The notes: generated by a model from the sequence alone, not told the origin. A stretch of 64,000 bases of DNA from Nicotiana tabacum (GCF_000715075.1 NC_134102.1:45145348-45209347), one strand, 5' to 3'; positions 23,015 through 33,650 are shown, counted from the stretch's first letter. A program made the numbers and translations.

Positions 23015-23360
23015 TTCTGCCAGCGAAACCGCACCTGCGGCCAACAGTGGTCGCACTTGCGATCCTGCTTTTGCGGAGAAAACGTTGCTTCTGTGAAGAA
23101 CACTAGACCCCCAACCATGTGCACCTGTGGTCCCCTCTTCGCACCTGCGGGACCGCATCTGCGGACAACCCATCGCTTCTACGATCCCAGCCACACTGCC
23201 CAGCTCTGCTTTTGCGAAACACTTCGCGCAGAACCGTGTCCGCTTCTGCTGATTTCCTTCACACCTGCGCTTCCCAGCAGCCTTCTTCCTTTTCGCACAT
23301 GTGCGCACCTAGCCGCTTCTACGGCTCTTCACCTACGGCCAATCCTTCCGCAGGTGGGAT
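23015..23360. repeat. Array of GCACCTGCGG / CGCTTCT words in the LTR
   Basis: About a dozen variants of CGCACCTGCGGCC and CGCTTCTGCG spread over 350 bases, next to the anchor complement near 23436. Equivalent arrays with closely similar words are at 35578-35960 and 42352-42745. Confidence 0.8.
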
Positions 23361-23951
23361 GACACCAGACCTGAAGCATTTCAGCATAACTCTTAAGTCA
23401 AATTTCGATCTGTTAACCATCTGAAATCCATCTGAGGCCCCTGGGACCTCAACGAAACATACCAAAAGGTCCTAAAACACGATACGAACTTAGTCGAGGC
23501 CTCAAATCATATCAAACAACATAAAAAATATGTATGCGCCCCAATTTAAGCCTATTGAAACTAATGAATTTCCAACTTTTACAATCGATGTCGAAACCTA
23601 TCAAGTCAACTCCGATTGACCAAACATTTTGCACACAAGTCATAAATGGCACAACGGACCTATTCTAACTTCCAAAACAAAATACCAAGCCTGGTAACCC
23701 CAAAGTCAACTCTCGGTCAACCCTCTCAACTCTCCAAGCTTCAATTTTCCCAACTTTCGCCAATTTAAGCTAGAATCATCTATGAACCTCCAAATCGATA
23801 TCCGGACACCCTCTTAAGTCCAAAATCACTATACGGAGCTATCATAAACATCGTTCCAGAGTCATTTACACATAAATCAACATCCGATCAACTCTTTCAA
23901 CTTAGGCTTCTAACCTTGGGACTAAATGTCCCAACTCATTCCGAAATATCT

Positions 23952-23997
23952 CAGGAACCAACCGACCACTCAGGCATGTCACATAACAACAAGTGAG
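23952..23997. repeat. Left copy of a 46-bp duplication flanking an inserted LTR fragment
   Basis: CAGGAACCAACC to ACAACAAGTGAG, repeated at 24614-24659 with a single G/A difference. Far longer than the 5-bp duplication of LTR-element integration. Confidence 0.95.
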
Positions 23998-24613
23998 GAC
24001 GGTTCATTAATAGTCGTGAATATATAAATAAATCGACATAATCTTTGATTGTACGTGATTGGCTATTACTACCATAACCATTATCAATTACTCAAGTAAC
24101 GGATAATCAATGTAATAAATATTAGTAACGACTGAGAATTAAGTAGGAAAAAACAATTACATATTGTACCCTTATATAAACCCCCCTTACCATATCTTGT
24201 ACGATCATCAAGGAATTCACGAAATCATATTGTCAATCACTTCACTTTTATTCTCTGCTATTTGTAGAATCTTGTTCTCTCTTCTTGGAAGGAAGCTGCG
24301 ATTATCAATAACATTTTTCTTTCCTTATTCTCTCAATATTTTATCTTCATTATTTATTATTCATCTATATAAGGAAAAGTGAAGTAAAATTGGTTATTAG
24401 ATACCCTAATTATTCTATTATTTGCTTTGACCACCAAAACTATTTTATTATTAAAACAATCACTCACAACCAGGTAAGACAGAAGATATTATTTACATCC
24501 CATGGCAATTTGCTATTTTGTAAGTGTAGTGGTGAGATATACAATCAGATAAATTTAGATAGATCTTTAAAGAGTTACATTATACATTAATAGGTTTCCT
24601 TCGGTGGTAGATT
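23998..24613 (+). mobile_element. 5'-truncated Tat-type LTR inserted in another LTR
   Basis: Nearly identical to 31003-31618, only a few differences being visible by eye, including the TATATAAA box (24173-24180) and the GGTGGTAGATTCA terminus. The first 200 or so bases of the LTR, present at 30797-31002, are missing. The truncation and the 46-bp flanking duplications argue against ordinary integration of a complete element. Confidence 0.85.
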
Positions 24614-24659
24614 CAGGAACCAACCAACCACTCAGGCATGTCACATAACAACAAGTGAG
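24614..24659. repeat. Right copy of the 46-bp duplication
   Basis: Same sequence as 23952-23997 with A for G at one position; its first two bases coincide with the CA terminus of the inserted LTR. After it the host LTR continues to its end at 24725. Confidence 0.95.
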
Positions 24660-24725
24660 CATAGAATAAGAAATAAATAGAGGAACGGGGCTATAATACT
24701 CAAAACGACCAGCCGGGTCGTTACA

Positions 24726-24740
24726 TTCTCCCCCTCTTAA
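24726..24740 (-). other. Polypurine tract and pol stop codon of the minus-strand gypsy element
   Basis: On the minus strand the sequence reads AAGAGGGGGAGAA followed by the LTR start TGTAACG. The pol frame runs through the tract as FKRGRM and stops at the TAA formed by the LTR's own bases, so the tract doubles as coding sequence. Confidence 0.8.
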
Positions 24741-25967
24741 ACAAATGTTCGTCCTTAAACGGGTGTAGAATCATACCTGGAGTCTCAAATAGGCATGGAT
24801 ATCTACTCTGAATCTCTCACCCGGTCTTCCAAGTAGCCTCGTCGATTGGCCGCCCTCTCCAATGCATCTTCACTGAAGTTATATTCTTTGACCTCAACTT
24901 CCAAACATGCCGAACCAAAATCACCACTAGCTCCACATCATAAGTCAATTCCTCATCCAACTGAACCGCTCTGAAGTGCAAAACATGAGATGGGTCACCG
25001 AAATACTTCTAGTGCATGGAAACATGAAACACTAGATGAACACTAGATAGCCTAGGTGGCAATGCGAGCTTGTAAGCCACCTCCCCAATCCTCTCAAACA
25101 CCTCAAAAGCCCAATATACTGAGGGATCAACTTGCCCTTCTTCCCAAACCTCATAACACCCTTCATGGGAAAAACTCTGAGCAGTACCTTCTCTCCTACC
25201 TTGTAGGCAACGTCATGAACCTTTCAATCAGCGTAACTCTGCTGTCTAGATTATGCCGTTCGAATTCGATCCTGAACCAACTTAACCTTGTCCAAAGCAT
25301 CCTGAACTAAGTCAGTACCCAATAGCCTAGCCTAGCCTCACCCGGCTCAAACCAACCAACTGGTGACTGACACCGTCTCCCATACAAGGCCTCATACGGA
25401 GCCATCTAAATACTCGATTGGTAGCTGTTGTGGTGGAAAAACTCTGCAAGCGGCATAAATTGATCCCAAGAACCTCCAAAATCCATGACACAAGCGCGTA
25501 GCATATCCTCCAATATCTGAATGGTACGCTCAGACTGCCCGTCCATCTGAGGGTGGAATTTTGTACTCAACTCAAACCGTGTGCCTAAATCTCGTTGCAC
25601 TGCTCTCCAAAATTGTGATGTGAACTGCATCCCCCAATCTGAAATGATGGACACCAGCACACTATGAAGGCAAAAAATCTCGCGGATATAGATCTCAGCC
25701 AACCACTCCAAAGAATAAGTAGTCCCAACTGGAATAAAATGCCCAAACTTGGTCAACCGGTCCACAATCACCCAAATAGCGTCAAACTTCCTCGAAGTCC
25801 ATGGAAGCCCAACTACTAAGTCCATGGTGATACCCTCCCATTTTCACTCCGGAATCCCAAGCCTCTGAAGCAATCCGCGTGGCCTCTGATGCTCGTACTT
25901 CACCTGCTGATAATTTAATCACCGAGCTACAAACCCCACTATATCTTTCTTCATCCTCCTCTACCAA
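24727..25967 (-). pseudogene. Ty3/gypsy integrase, broken
   Basis: Integrase joins element DNA to the chromosome. The zinc-binding region is decayed near 25830-25967. The core at 25825-25406 shows VDRLTKFGHFIPV (first Asp), SDWGMQFTS (second Asp; the usual Arg is Trp) and DGQSERTIQILEDMLR (Glu), so the D-D-E triad is intact. A stop follows NSYQSSI at 25406. The C-terminal part down to the polypurine tract is frameshifted, but EATWKT, SRYPCLFETPG and a final KRGRM are recognisable. This C-terminus is typical of long-LTR gypsy elements of the Del/Tekay kind; that lineage placement is from memory of motifs. Confidence 0.85.
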
Positions 25968-27568
25968 CAGTGCTGCCTCAAGTCCTGATACATCTTTGCG
26001 GCACCCAGATGAATGGAATACCGTGAACTTTGGGCCTCCTCAAGAATCAGCTCACATAGCCCATTTACATTGGGCACACAAATCTGACCCTCTATCCGCA
26101 ACACCCCATCATCCCCAATAGAAACCTTCTTGGCATCATCGTGCTGAACCATGTCCTTAAGGACAAGCAAATGAGGGTCGTCATACTGACGCTCTCTGAT
26201 GCAATCAAACAAGGAAGACCGAGAAATCACACAAGCTAGAACCCGACTGGCCTCCGAAACATCTAACCTCATGAATTGATTGACCAAGGCCTGAACATCT
26301 AATGCAAGCGGCCTCGCACCAACAGGGAGAAATTCAAGGCTACCCATAATCACCACCTTCCTACTTAAGGCATCGACCACCATATTGGCCTTCCCGGGAT
26401 GATACAAAATAGTGATATCATAGTCCTTTAGCAGCTCCAACCAACTCTGTTGCCTCAAATTTAGATCGTTTTGCATGAACAAGTGTTGGAGACTCCGATA
26501 ATCCGTAAATACCTCAAAAGACACACCGTAGAGATAATACCTCTAAGTCTTCAATGTATGAACGATGGCTGCCAATTCCAAATCATGAATAGGGTAGTTC
26601 TTCTCATGGGGCTTCAATTAGTGTGAAGCATAAGAAATCACTATACCCTCCTGCTTCAAGACACACCCAACACCAATCCGAGAAGTGTCATAATACACTG
26701 TATAAGAACATAATGATGAATGCAAAACTAGAACAGGAGTTATGGTCAAGGCAGTCTTAAGCTTCTGAAATCTCTCCTCACACTCATCCGACCACCTGAA
26801 TAGCGCACCCTTCTGGGTCAACCGGGTCAAAGGCACTGCAATGGGCGAGAAACCCTCCATGAAACCACGATAATATCTGGCCAAGCTGAGAAAACACCGA
26901 ATCTCAGTACTTGAGAATGGTCGAGGCCAACTCTGAACCGCCTCTATCTTCTTCGGATCCACCTTAATCCCATCAGTGGACACCACGTGCCCCGAGAACG
27001 CCATCGAACTTAGACAAAACTCATACTTGGAGAACTTGGCATAAAGCTTCTCCTCCCTCAACCTCTGTAGTACAATCCTCAGATGTTGTGCATGATCCTC
27101 CTAGCTACGTGAGTACACCAGGATATCATCAATAAATACTATGACAAACAAATTAAGATATGGCTAGAATACACTGTTCATCAGATGCAGGAATGTTGCT
27201 GGGGTGTTGGTCAGCCCAAAAGATATCACAAGGAACTTGTAGTGACTATAGCGGGTCCTAAATGTCATCTTCAGAATATCCGAGTCCCGAACTTTCAACT
27301 GGTGATATCCAAACCCCAAATCAATCTTGGAGAACACCCTAGCTCCCCGAAGTTAGTCAAATAAACCATCAATGCGTGGCAAAGGATACTTGTTCTTAAT
27401 TGTAACTTTGTTAAACTGCCTATTGTCGATACACATCCGCATAGTACCATCCTTCTTCTTCACAAACAGAACTGGTGGACCCCAAGGTGACACACTAGGC
27501 CTAATGAACCCCTTATCAAGAAGATATTGAAGCTGCTCTTTCAATTCCTTCAACTCTGATGGTGCCAT
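25961..27568 (-). pseudogene. Ty3/gypsy reverse transcriptase and RNase H, broken
   Basis: Copies element RNA into DNA. Read from 27568: [61 protein letters not shown], then a stop in FD-stop-LRGA near 27350, the catalytic FIDDI near 27120-27136 with both Asp intact, a stop in RS-stop-EDH near 27100, and KFSKYEFCLSSMAFSGHVVS. The connection and RNase H follow with VYYDTSRIGVGCVLKQ and TDYRSLQHLFMQNDLNLRQQ, then YHPGKANMVVDALSRK, after which the frame enters the integrase zinc region. At least five stops (near 27350, 27163, 27100, 26616 and 26541) interrupt it. Confidence 0.9.
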
Positions 27569-28160
27569 ACGGTATAAAGGAATAGAAATGGGCTAACTGC
27601 CCGGCACCATGTCAATACCAAAATCAATATCCCTGTCGGGTGACATGCCCGGCAAGTCAATAGGAAACACATTCGGAATGTCTCGCACTATCGGAACAGA
27701 ATCAATAGTAGGAGTATCAGTATCAACATCCCTTACAAAAGCCAAATATGACAAACACCCCTTCCCAACCATCCATTGGGCCTTCAAATATGAAATCACC
27801 CTACTGGGAATAAAGTCCAGAAAACCTCTCCACTCGATCCTAGGTAACCCCCGCATCTCCAACGTCACGGTCTTAGCGTGACAATTTAGAATAGCATGGC
27901 ATGGGGACAACCAATACATACCTAGAATCACGTCAAAATCAACCATACTAAGCAATAAGAGATCAACTCTAGTCTCCAATCCTCTAATATTCACCACACA
28001 CGACCGATACATACGGTCCACAACAATAAAATCACCCACCGGAATAGATATATGAACAAATGAAACTAAGGACTCACGGGGCATATCCAGATAATGAGTA
28101 AATATGATGATATATACGAATAAGTAGAACCAGGGTCAAATAATTTAGAAGCATCCCTGT
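27569..28160 (-). pseudogene. Ty3/gypsy aspartic protease, broken
   Basis: The catalytic triplet region near 28110-28130 reads FDPGSTYSYISS, with Pro where Ser or Thr is usual, followed by a frame change into the frame beginning MPRESLVSF at 28084. VDFDVILGMYWLSPCHAILNC and TVTLEM are the conserved retropepsin C-terminal block. The frame then continues IPNVFPIDLPGMSPDRDIDF, the linker to reverse transcriptase, and meets a stop at about 27590. Confidence 0.8.
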
Positions 28161-29107
28161 GGTATACTGAAACAATATATGTGATCACTGCATCTGAAGC
28201 AACGACCTCTGGCCTGGCAGGGAAAGCATAGCATCGAGCCTGACCGCCACCTGATCGGCCTCCCCCCTCTGGGGTAACCTCTAGCTACCTGAGCCCCACC
28301 CCGAGTTGGCTAGGCAGGTAGTGAAGTAAGTGGTGCAGAAGTCATAACCTGACCCCTCTGCTGAACTAGACCTCCCAAGAAACGGGGACAATACCTTCTC
28401 ATATGTCCAAAGTCCCCACACTCATAGCAACTCCTATCTGTCCATGGTGGTGGAGACTGAATCTAGCCTCGAGAACAAGAATAACTACTAGGAGAACTTG
28501 GCACATATGAACCCTGAACCGATAGAGCACGAGATGAGCTCTGAGTTGGGAGGACATTGATAGATGACTGACCCGGACAGGCACTGTATGAACAATGGCT
28601 AGCTGATACACCATAATGAACCGTAAGAGCCATCTAAGCGAGCCTATAAGGACGACCCTTACTGTGGTGGGACTGACCCCCAGAAGAAATACCGCTGAAA
28701 CCACCCAAACCATGAGGCCTCTTGGCCTCCCTCTGCTCACGCTCCTGACTACGGACCTGCTCTAGTCACCGAGCAATATCAACCACCTCGATGAACCTAA
28801 TACCTGATGTAATTTCTCGAGTCATAACAAAGCGCAGTCCATAGTTGATGCCATCAATGAACCTCTTAATCCTCTCCCTCTTTGTGGGAACCAACCAGAT
28901 CGTGTGACGAGCCAACTTTGAAAATCTCATCTCGAACTGGGTCATGGACATACCCTCCTGGCGTAGTTGCTCAAACTACCTACGCAACCCCTCCCTGCGG
29001 GTCGCTGGTACGAACTTCTCCAAGTAGAGAACAGAGAACTCGTGCCATGTAAGTGGTGTAGCATCGGTTGGCCTGCTCCGCTCATAAGCCTCCAAGTAGG
29101 CTGGTCT
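28161..29107 (-). pseudogene. Ty3/gypsy gag, 5'-truncated and broken
   Basis: From about 29107: [15 protein letters not shown], a stop, then [19 protein letters not shown] and KRERIKRFIDGINYGLRF, the C-terminal half of the gag capsid. A variable basic and Ser-rich linker follows, then the zinc knuckle CYECGDFGHMRRYC at 28388-28429 with all four ligands intact. Stops and frame changes interrupt the linker. The N-terminal half of gag and the 5' LTR are missing; unrelated sequence begins near 29110. Confidence 0.8.
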
Positions 29108-29110
29108 GGT

Positions 29111-29330
29111 CTATTACTCTTTCATTGTGTCTATTTCACTCTAGGGGGTTGGTTCACAGGTACAACCTTTGTAACTTCATTGTATACCCGGTTTGTAGCA
29201 TTGATATTTGTGCTCATATTATTATAGAAATCAAGTAAAACATGAGGCAAACAAAGCACACGGTTTAACAAAACACAAAGAATCATATAATCTACCCCGA
29301 ACATGGATAACCCTAACATATGCACATACG
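29111..29330 (-). other. Short unplaced fragment, possibly a gag N-terminus
   Basis: On the minus strand [17 protein letters not shown] then [11 protein letters not shown] and a stop. The Asn/Thr-rich opening followed by VPVNxxxK is reminiscent of Ty1/copia gag N-termini, but the stretch is too short to decide. It is not gypsy gag in the frame of its left neighbour. Confidence 0.25.
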
Positions 29331-29955
29331 CTCATCACATCACATATGCATCACACCGGCATGTAGCAAATAATATCATGTTATTAGGAAAACTTTCTCT
29401 AACAAAGTTAGACAAGACACTTACCTCATTCCGAAATAATTTTCACAATTCAATACTGTCTTCCTTAGAAATACTCCTCAAAATGATCAAAATCTAGTCA
29501 AATATCATTTAAGGAAGTCAAAAAATACTAAAGAAAACATCCCCAATCAATAAAGGTTCAATCATTGACGAAATCCCAAAAGTCAACATGGGCTCACATG
29601 GTCTAAATCTGAAATCGAGACTAAATTTCGATGACCATAACCCTATAAAGCCAAATATATAATTTCTTTCGAAATTTGATCTCAATTTGAGGTCTATATC
29701 TTAATTTTACAAAATCCCTAAAGTCTACCAAAAATCCCAATTTTCAGCCTATGAAATCTTAAATTTGATGATGAAACTTCAGGAAAAAGTAATGAAAATT
29801 GAATTAAAACAAGTTAAAGTTACTAACCTATAATGTTGGGAAGAAATTTCTTTTAAAAATCGCCTCTATGGAGTCTAGGTCTCAAAGAATTTCCACATTT
29901 TACCCAGCTGGCCTGCTCGCCTCACGGTAAGTGGTTGTTCGGTCATTGACACTAG
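29240..29955 (-). repeat. Minus-strand LTR-interior debris
   Basis: No gene. On the minus strand the block GAGGTAAGTGTCTTGTCTAA (29406-29425 region) parallels GAGGTAAGTATCTTGCCTAA in the LTR at 63071, and the CAT/ATG-rich stretch before it parallels the rest of that LTR. The left limit is uncertain; the right limit is the start of Tat 3' sequence. Confidence 0.5.
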
Positions 29956-30406
29956 AGACTGTTAGGTTTCCAATGACATTCTCGCCGTACTAGAGGAAGA
30001 AGACTAGAGTTGATAAGAGAAGGATAGTGATCAGCATGGTTAAGTGTTGCTATCGAAGAAACTCTTTCTTCCATGCTTCACAGTCAAATTTAAAAGAAAA
30101 TTCTTGAGAAACGATTTCTAAAACTAAAGGTTCAGGCAATGGTTCGTTTTGATCCCTAGCGTTGGAAGAAGATCTAGGAGTGGATGTAAATTTAGCTTTG
30201 GAGGAAGAAACTTTGAAAGAAGAAGAATGGTTAGAAGGATTTTTCTGAGAAGATGTGGTGCTCCGGCTCAATATGGAGCCTAGGCTAAGAAGCCTGCCAC
30301 CTCTATTCCTACTTCTGACCGGAGCAGTAGAAGGAGAAAGTTCATCCACTATAATAGGACGCGAAGGATCAAACGATGAATAGGGGTTTGAAGATCATGA
30401 AGCCAT
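29956..30406 (-). pseudogene. Antisense ORF of a Tat-type retrotransposon 3' region, truncated
   Basis: Some Tat-lineage gypsy elements carry an extra gene of unknown function, on the strand opposite gag-pol, near the 3' LTR. Here the minus-strand frame starts at 30406 with MAS, has a TGA at codon 4 (30395-30397), then continues SSNPYSSFDPSRPIIVDEL and a Ser/Arg-rich region to DCEAWKKEFLR, a stop at about 30047-30049, and on in another frame as NHADHYPSLINSSLLPLVRR and CHWKPNSL before it is cut near 29956. Its own TATA box lies at 30521-30528. It is one nonsense change, one frameshift and a 3' truncation from an open frame. I do not know its product's function. Confidence 0.6.
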
Positions 30407-30796
30407 TATTAATTGTTAAGTACAACAAAAGCACGAAGGGAAAAGGGAGAGTTGTAGAGAAGACTTAGAAGAAAACGAAAGAGTGTATGAGAAGTTTTGG
30501 AAGATCGATGCATGATGCGGTATTTATAAGGAAGAGGCGTCATCATGAACCATCATTATGGAGCCGTCACGTCGAGCTAACACAACCGTAGAAAACCCTA
30601 AAAAGCTGCTGCAAACTGCAGAGCCAATCACGATAAGGCACATTTCTCGAGTATTCAATGGAAGAGACATACGACTCTTCGCTCCTGAAGTAAATCATAA
30701 TGATATCGGGAAAGGCGGCAAGGCATTCCCTCCATAAATAAACTTACCGCTTCCTGAATATTCAATTAAGAATATTCAAAATGTGGGGGGACTATC
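30407..30796 (+). mobile_element. Tat element 3' untranslated region and polypurine tract
   Basis: Non-coding on the plus strand. It contains the promoter of the antisense ORF and ends with AAAATGTGGGGGGAC, a good polypurine tract a few bases before the LTR start. The 5' part of this Tat element is absent. Confidence 0.6.
30521..30528 (-). promoter_or_regulatory. TATA box for the antisense Tat ORF
   Basis: TATAAATA on the minus strand, in the context CTTATAAATACC, 115 bases upstream of the ATG at 30406. The spacing leaves room for a short leader. Confidence 0.5.
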
Positions 30797-31618
30797 TGTA
30801 TTGGTAAAAAAATAAACTCGCAAACTTGCCACATGGACTAATGGTATGTTGACAGTTGGTATAAGGGTCAAAGGGATAAAGAAGAATGAAGGTTAGGGAA
30901 AGCATGAGTAAAACACCCATGGGAACGCTTGCCAAGATACTGTGCGTGACAGTTGAAAAACAAATAGGCATGAGATGGATAATTAAAGACCACAAGTAAG
31001 GAAGGTTCATTAATAGTCATGAATATATAAATAAATCGACATAATCTTTGATTGTACGTGATTGGCTATTACTACCATAACCATTATAAATTACTCAAGT
31101 AACGGATAATCAATGTAATAAATATTAGTAACGGCTGAGAATTAAGTAGGAAAAAACAATTACATATTGTACCCTTATATAAACCCCCCTTACCATATCT
31201 TGTACGATCATCAAGGAATTCACGAAATCATACTGTCAATCACTTCAATTTTATTCTCTGCTATTTGTAGAATCTTGTTCTCTCTTCTTGGAAGGAAGCT
31301 GCGATTATCAATAACATTTTTCTTTCCTTATTCTCTCAATATTTTATCTTCATTATTTATTATTTATCTATATAAGGAAAAGTGAAGTAAAATTGGTTAT
31401 TAGATACCCTAATTATTCTATTATTTGCTTTGACCACCAAAACTATTTTATTATTAAAACAATCACTCACAACCAGGTAAGACAGAAGATATTATTTACA
31501 TCCCATGGCAATTTGCTATTTTGTAAGTGTAGTGGTGAGATATACAATCAAATAAATTTAGATAGATCTTTAAAGAGTTACATTATACATTAATAGGTTT
31601 CCATCGGTGGTAGATTCA
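30797..31618 (+). repeat. Tat-type 3' LTR (822 bp)
   Basis: TGTATTGG at the start and GGTAGATTCA at the end. The end is set by comparison with the copy at 23998-24613, which stops at the same base. A TATATAAA box at 31176-31183 in the context CCCTTATATAAACCCCCC is a strong U3 promoter candidate. Two short frames (31167-31385 and 31393-31593) recur in the other copy because the LTRs are alike; I do not regard them as genes. Confidence 0.8.
31176..31183 (+). promoter_or_regulatory. TATA box in the Tat LTR
   Basis: TATATAAA, conserved at 24173-24180 and degraded to TATATTAA at 44224-44231 in the third copy. Confidence 0.6.
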
Positions 31619-32473
31619 GAATTTACACACTATAGCTTCTGAATTGTAAGTCTGTTATGAAATACATATCTAACTTTACCTATGTGTTCACAAGCCAAAA
31701 GCAATGAGTTTTGTCGAACACATAGAATCCATGTTACATCCGCCACTGTTTTCAATGCCCAATAATGGGCGGTTAATGTTCAATTGATAAATCAAAATAC
31801 CAAACATGAAAAGCATATTCCTGATTACAACCGTATGGGTTAGAATTGAAGTTTCAATAGGAAAAAACAAAGCAAAAGAAAGGGGTGGGAGGAGAGATAA
31901 AGTAGAAAAGAAGAGAAAATTACCTAAGAACAAAGCTAAATATATATTCAATCTTTACATACAAGACAAACAAATCTCTTTGTGCTATTCTACTTACAAT
32001 CACCAGTATATCATCTTCATCGATCATCTGCAAAGCTCCTGATGTCGTTGTTGGAATCATCTTCAGAATCCAATCTCTTTCAAGTTTAATTCCAGCTGAT
32101 GTTGAACCCATTGTATATAGTCATTTATCCTGATAAATATGAGAAATAGCAGTGTCGATAAAACAGTAAAGTAAATAAAGAGGGTAGTTGAGAATTAGGG
32201 CTTTCAGCAGTTGATAAATTTCAGTTTAAACTCTCTTGATAATCCGAATGAACACATTTAAAAATCTTTTCTTATCAATTAAAAATAACTGTACAAAGTC
32301 AAATTCAGAGGATTGGAGCAATTTCCACACAAATATAAATATATATGTGGAAAACCACTAAAATTTCGATAGGTGTTATATTTTGAACCCTTATTTCAAA
32401 AGTACAATAAGCCAAATGCTAAGAACTATAGATCAAAATTTCCAGAACAAGAAAATACCCGATATACATTTCA
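31619..32473 (-). other. Non-repeat DNA downstream of the gene: 3' UTR and a possible exon
   Basis: AT-rich sequence with no retroelement motif. The part next to 32473 is presumably the 3' UTR of the minus-strand gene. A minus-strand frame from 32111, MGSTSAGIKLERDWILKM to EDDILVIV, is followed by ATTGTAAGTAG, which would serve as a splice donor, so it could be the first exon of another gene cut off by the Tat LTR at 31618. I do not recognise the peptide and the exon is speculative. Confidence 0.3.
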
Positions 32474-32935
32474 TCAAGAAGGAGCCGATGATGTTAAAGG
32501 CATCTCAATTTCTTGTGAGGAGCTGATTGATGCACCACCATCTTTGCTTCCATGAGAGAAGTTAATAGATGCAGCACCAAATTGTACATTTTTTCCATCA
32601 CTATTGTTGTGCTGAGAATTTGATCCATTTGCCAATGAAACATTTCTGGCCATTCCAGAATTTGCCATGGTGGGTGCCCTGGATGCCCGTCTAGAAATCT
32701 GGCGATTATCAGTGCTGCTAAAGCCACAACATCTTTTTATGCATGTATACATGTAAGTAAAGAGCCAAAGTAGCCATGGAAATCCAATCAAGATTAGAGC
32801 TATTGCGGGAAACCAAGGTTGAGATAAATTTGGCACAAAAAGGTAAAGAAAAAGGAAAATCCCACCAATAAGTACACAAATACATAACATGAAAGAGATT
32901 AGAGGAACCCTCAGATCCCCCTCCCTCTCAATCAT
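32474..32935 (-). CDS. Small two-helix membrane protein, 153 aa, unknown function
   Basis: The one convincing host gene. The frame is intact, 153 codons, and starts at 32935 in the context CAACAATAATG. Residues 1-10 are charged (MIEREGDLRV); 11-34 and 42-64 are two strongly hydrophobic segments joined by the loop VPNLSQP, so the protein should be a small integral membrane hairpin. It is followed by the basic, Cys-rich CIKRCCGF (65-72), a possible lipidation site, and a Ser/Asn-rich polar tail with RRASRAP and a final EIEMPLTSS. I recall similar uncharacterised plant proteins but cannot name a characterised member. It is not part of a retroelement: neither flank shows gag, pol or LTR sequence until 31618 and 33651. 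Any upstream exon or intron in the leader cannot be excluded. Confidence 0.75.
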   Translation of the reverse strand: MIEREGDLRVPLISFMLCICVLIGGIFLFLYLFVPNLSQPWFPAIALILIGFPWLLWLFTYMYTCIKRCCGFSSTDNRQISRRASRAPTMANSGMARNVSLANGSNSQHNNSDGKNVQFGAASINFSHGSKDGGASISSSQEIEMPLTSSAPS

Positions 32936-33645
32936 TATTGTTGTTCTTCTTCAATTCGCCTTTCGCAGTTAGATCGAAGGAATTAGCACCTAGAACGAGG
33001 GCGCGGGTTACAGGTGACCATTATACTAATAGCGGGAAAATTAACAGTATCCGATGATATTCAGGGAACAATGTAGAATGAGCAAGGATAATAATTCGGA
33101 TTTGTGACAAGTGCATAAAAGAACTTTACCCAATTCTACCAATGTAGAACGATTACTACTTTTTCTCTCTACAAACACCTCTTTTCTTCTTCCAAACACC
33201 TCTTTTCTTTTTTGTGCACCTTATTCTCCTTCTCTTTTATGCTGATTCAGATTTTTCCTCCTCCTTCTTCTCCAATGGAATTTATGAAAACACGATCTCG
33301 TTCTTTGAGTATATATTTTTTTGTTGCCGTCTTTTGGGCTGAGATGCCAGAAAAAAATAATTGGATGTAATGCAGAAGAGAAATCAAGAAGAGCGTTAAA
33401 GGTGGAAGGTTGTTTATGAGAATCAGATGGTAAGGTCGTTGCATTTGAGATTTACATGCAAAAGGAAGAAGAAATCATGCATGTCTTAACGGCAATTTAA
33501 TATGCTACGCTAATCTATCCTGAAGGAGAAGAATTGGTTTTTTTGTCACATTGACGGGTTTATTAAACTTAGATCGGTTAAAGGAATAAACTCTAAACAA
33601 GCCGAGCATGTTATATTTTTATGAGCTAAATTTGGCCCTCCTACG
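32936..33645 (-). promoter_or_regulatory. Leader and upstream region of the gene
   Basis: No retroelement motif. On the minus strand the bases near 33160-33240 are purine-rich with a small internal duplication around AAAAGAGGTGTTTG. A TATATACT lies near 33311-33318, about 380 bases before the ATG, and could be a TATA box with a long leader; this is weak. The region is cut at 33650 by the LARD insertion and resumes at 43459. Confidence 0.4.
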
Positions 33646-33650
33646 CCTAA
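33646..33650. repeat. Left target-site duplication CCTAA of the complete LARD
   Basis: CCTAA directly before the LTR terminus TGTCACGACTC; the same five bases follow the other terminus at 43454-43458. Confidence 0.85.

Larger units (their letters stand above)
21148..24725 (-). repeat. 3' LTR of a minus-strand gypsy element (family A), with a nested insertion
   Basis: Bounded by TGTCACGACCCAAAATC at 21148 and GGGTCGTTACA at 24725, that is TGTAACGACCC and GGGTCGTGACA on the minus strand. About 2.9 kb of native LTR plus an inserted 0.66 kb. Internal marks, read in reverse, are the word array (23015-23360), a GGTAAGT complement at 22521 and GGATCGGG-type words with an AT microsatellite (21890-22060). 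Long frames such as 22922-23362 are by-products of the CpG array. Confidence 0.9.

Noticed and set aside
22922..23424. Cys- and Pro-rich open frames of 100-146 codons
   Set aside because: By-products of the CGCACCTGCGG word array in a minus-strand LTR; similar accidental frames occur at 35593-36062 and 42413-42855.
24164..24590. Two frames (72 and 66 codons) repeated almost identically at 31167-31593
   Set aside because: They recur because both lie in the same Tat LTR; the third copy at 44215 is not conserved as protein.
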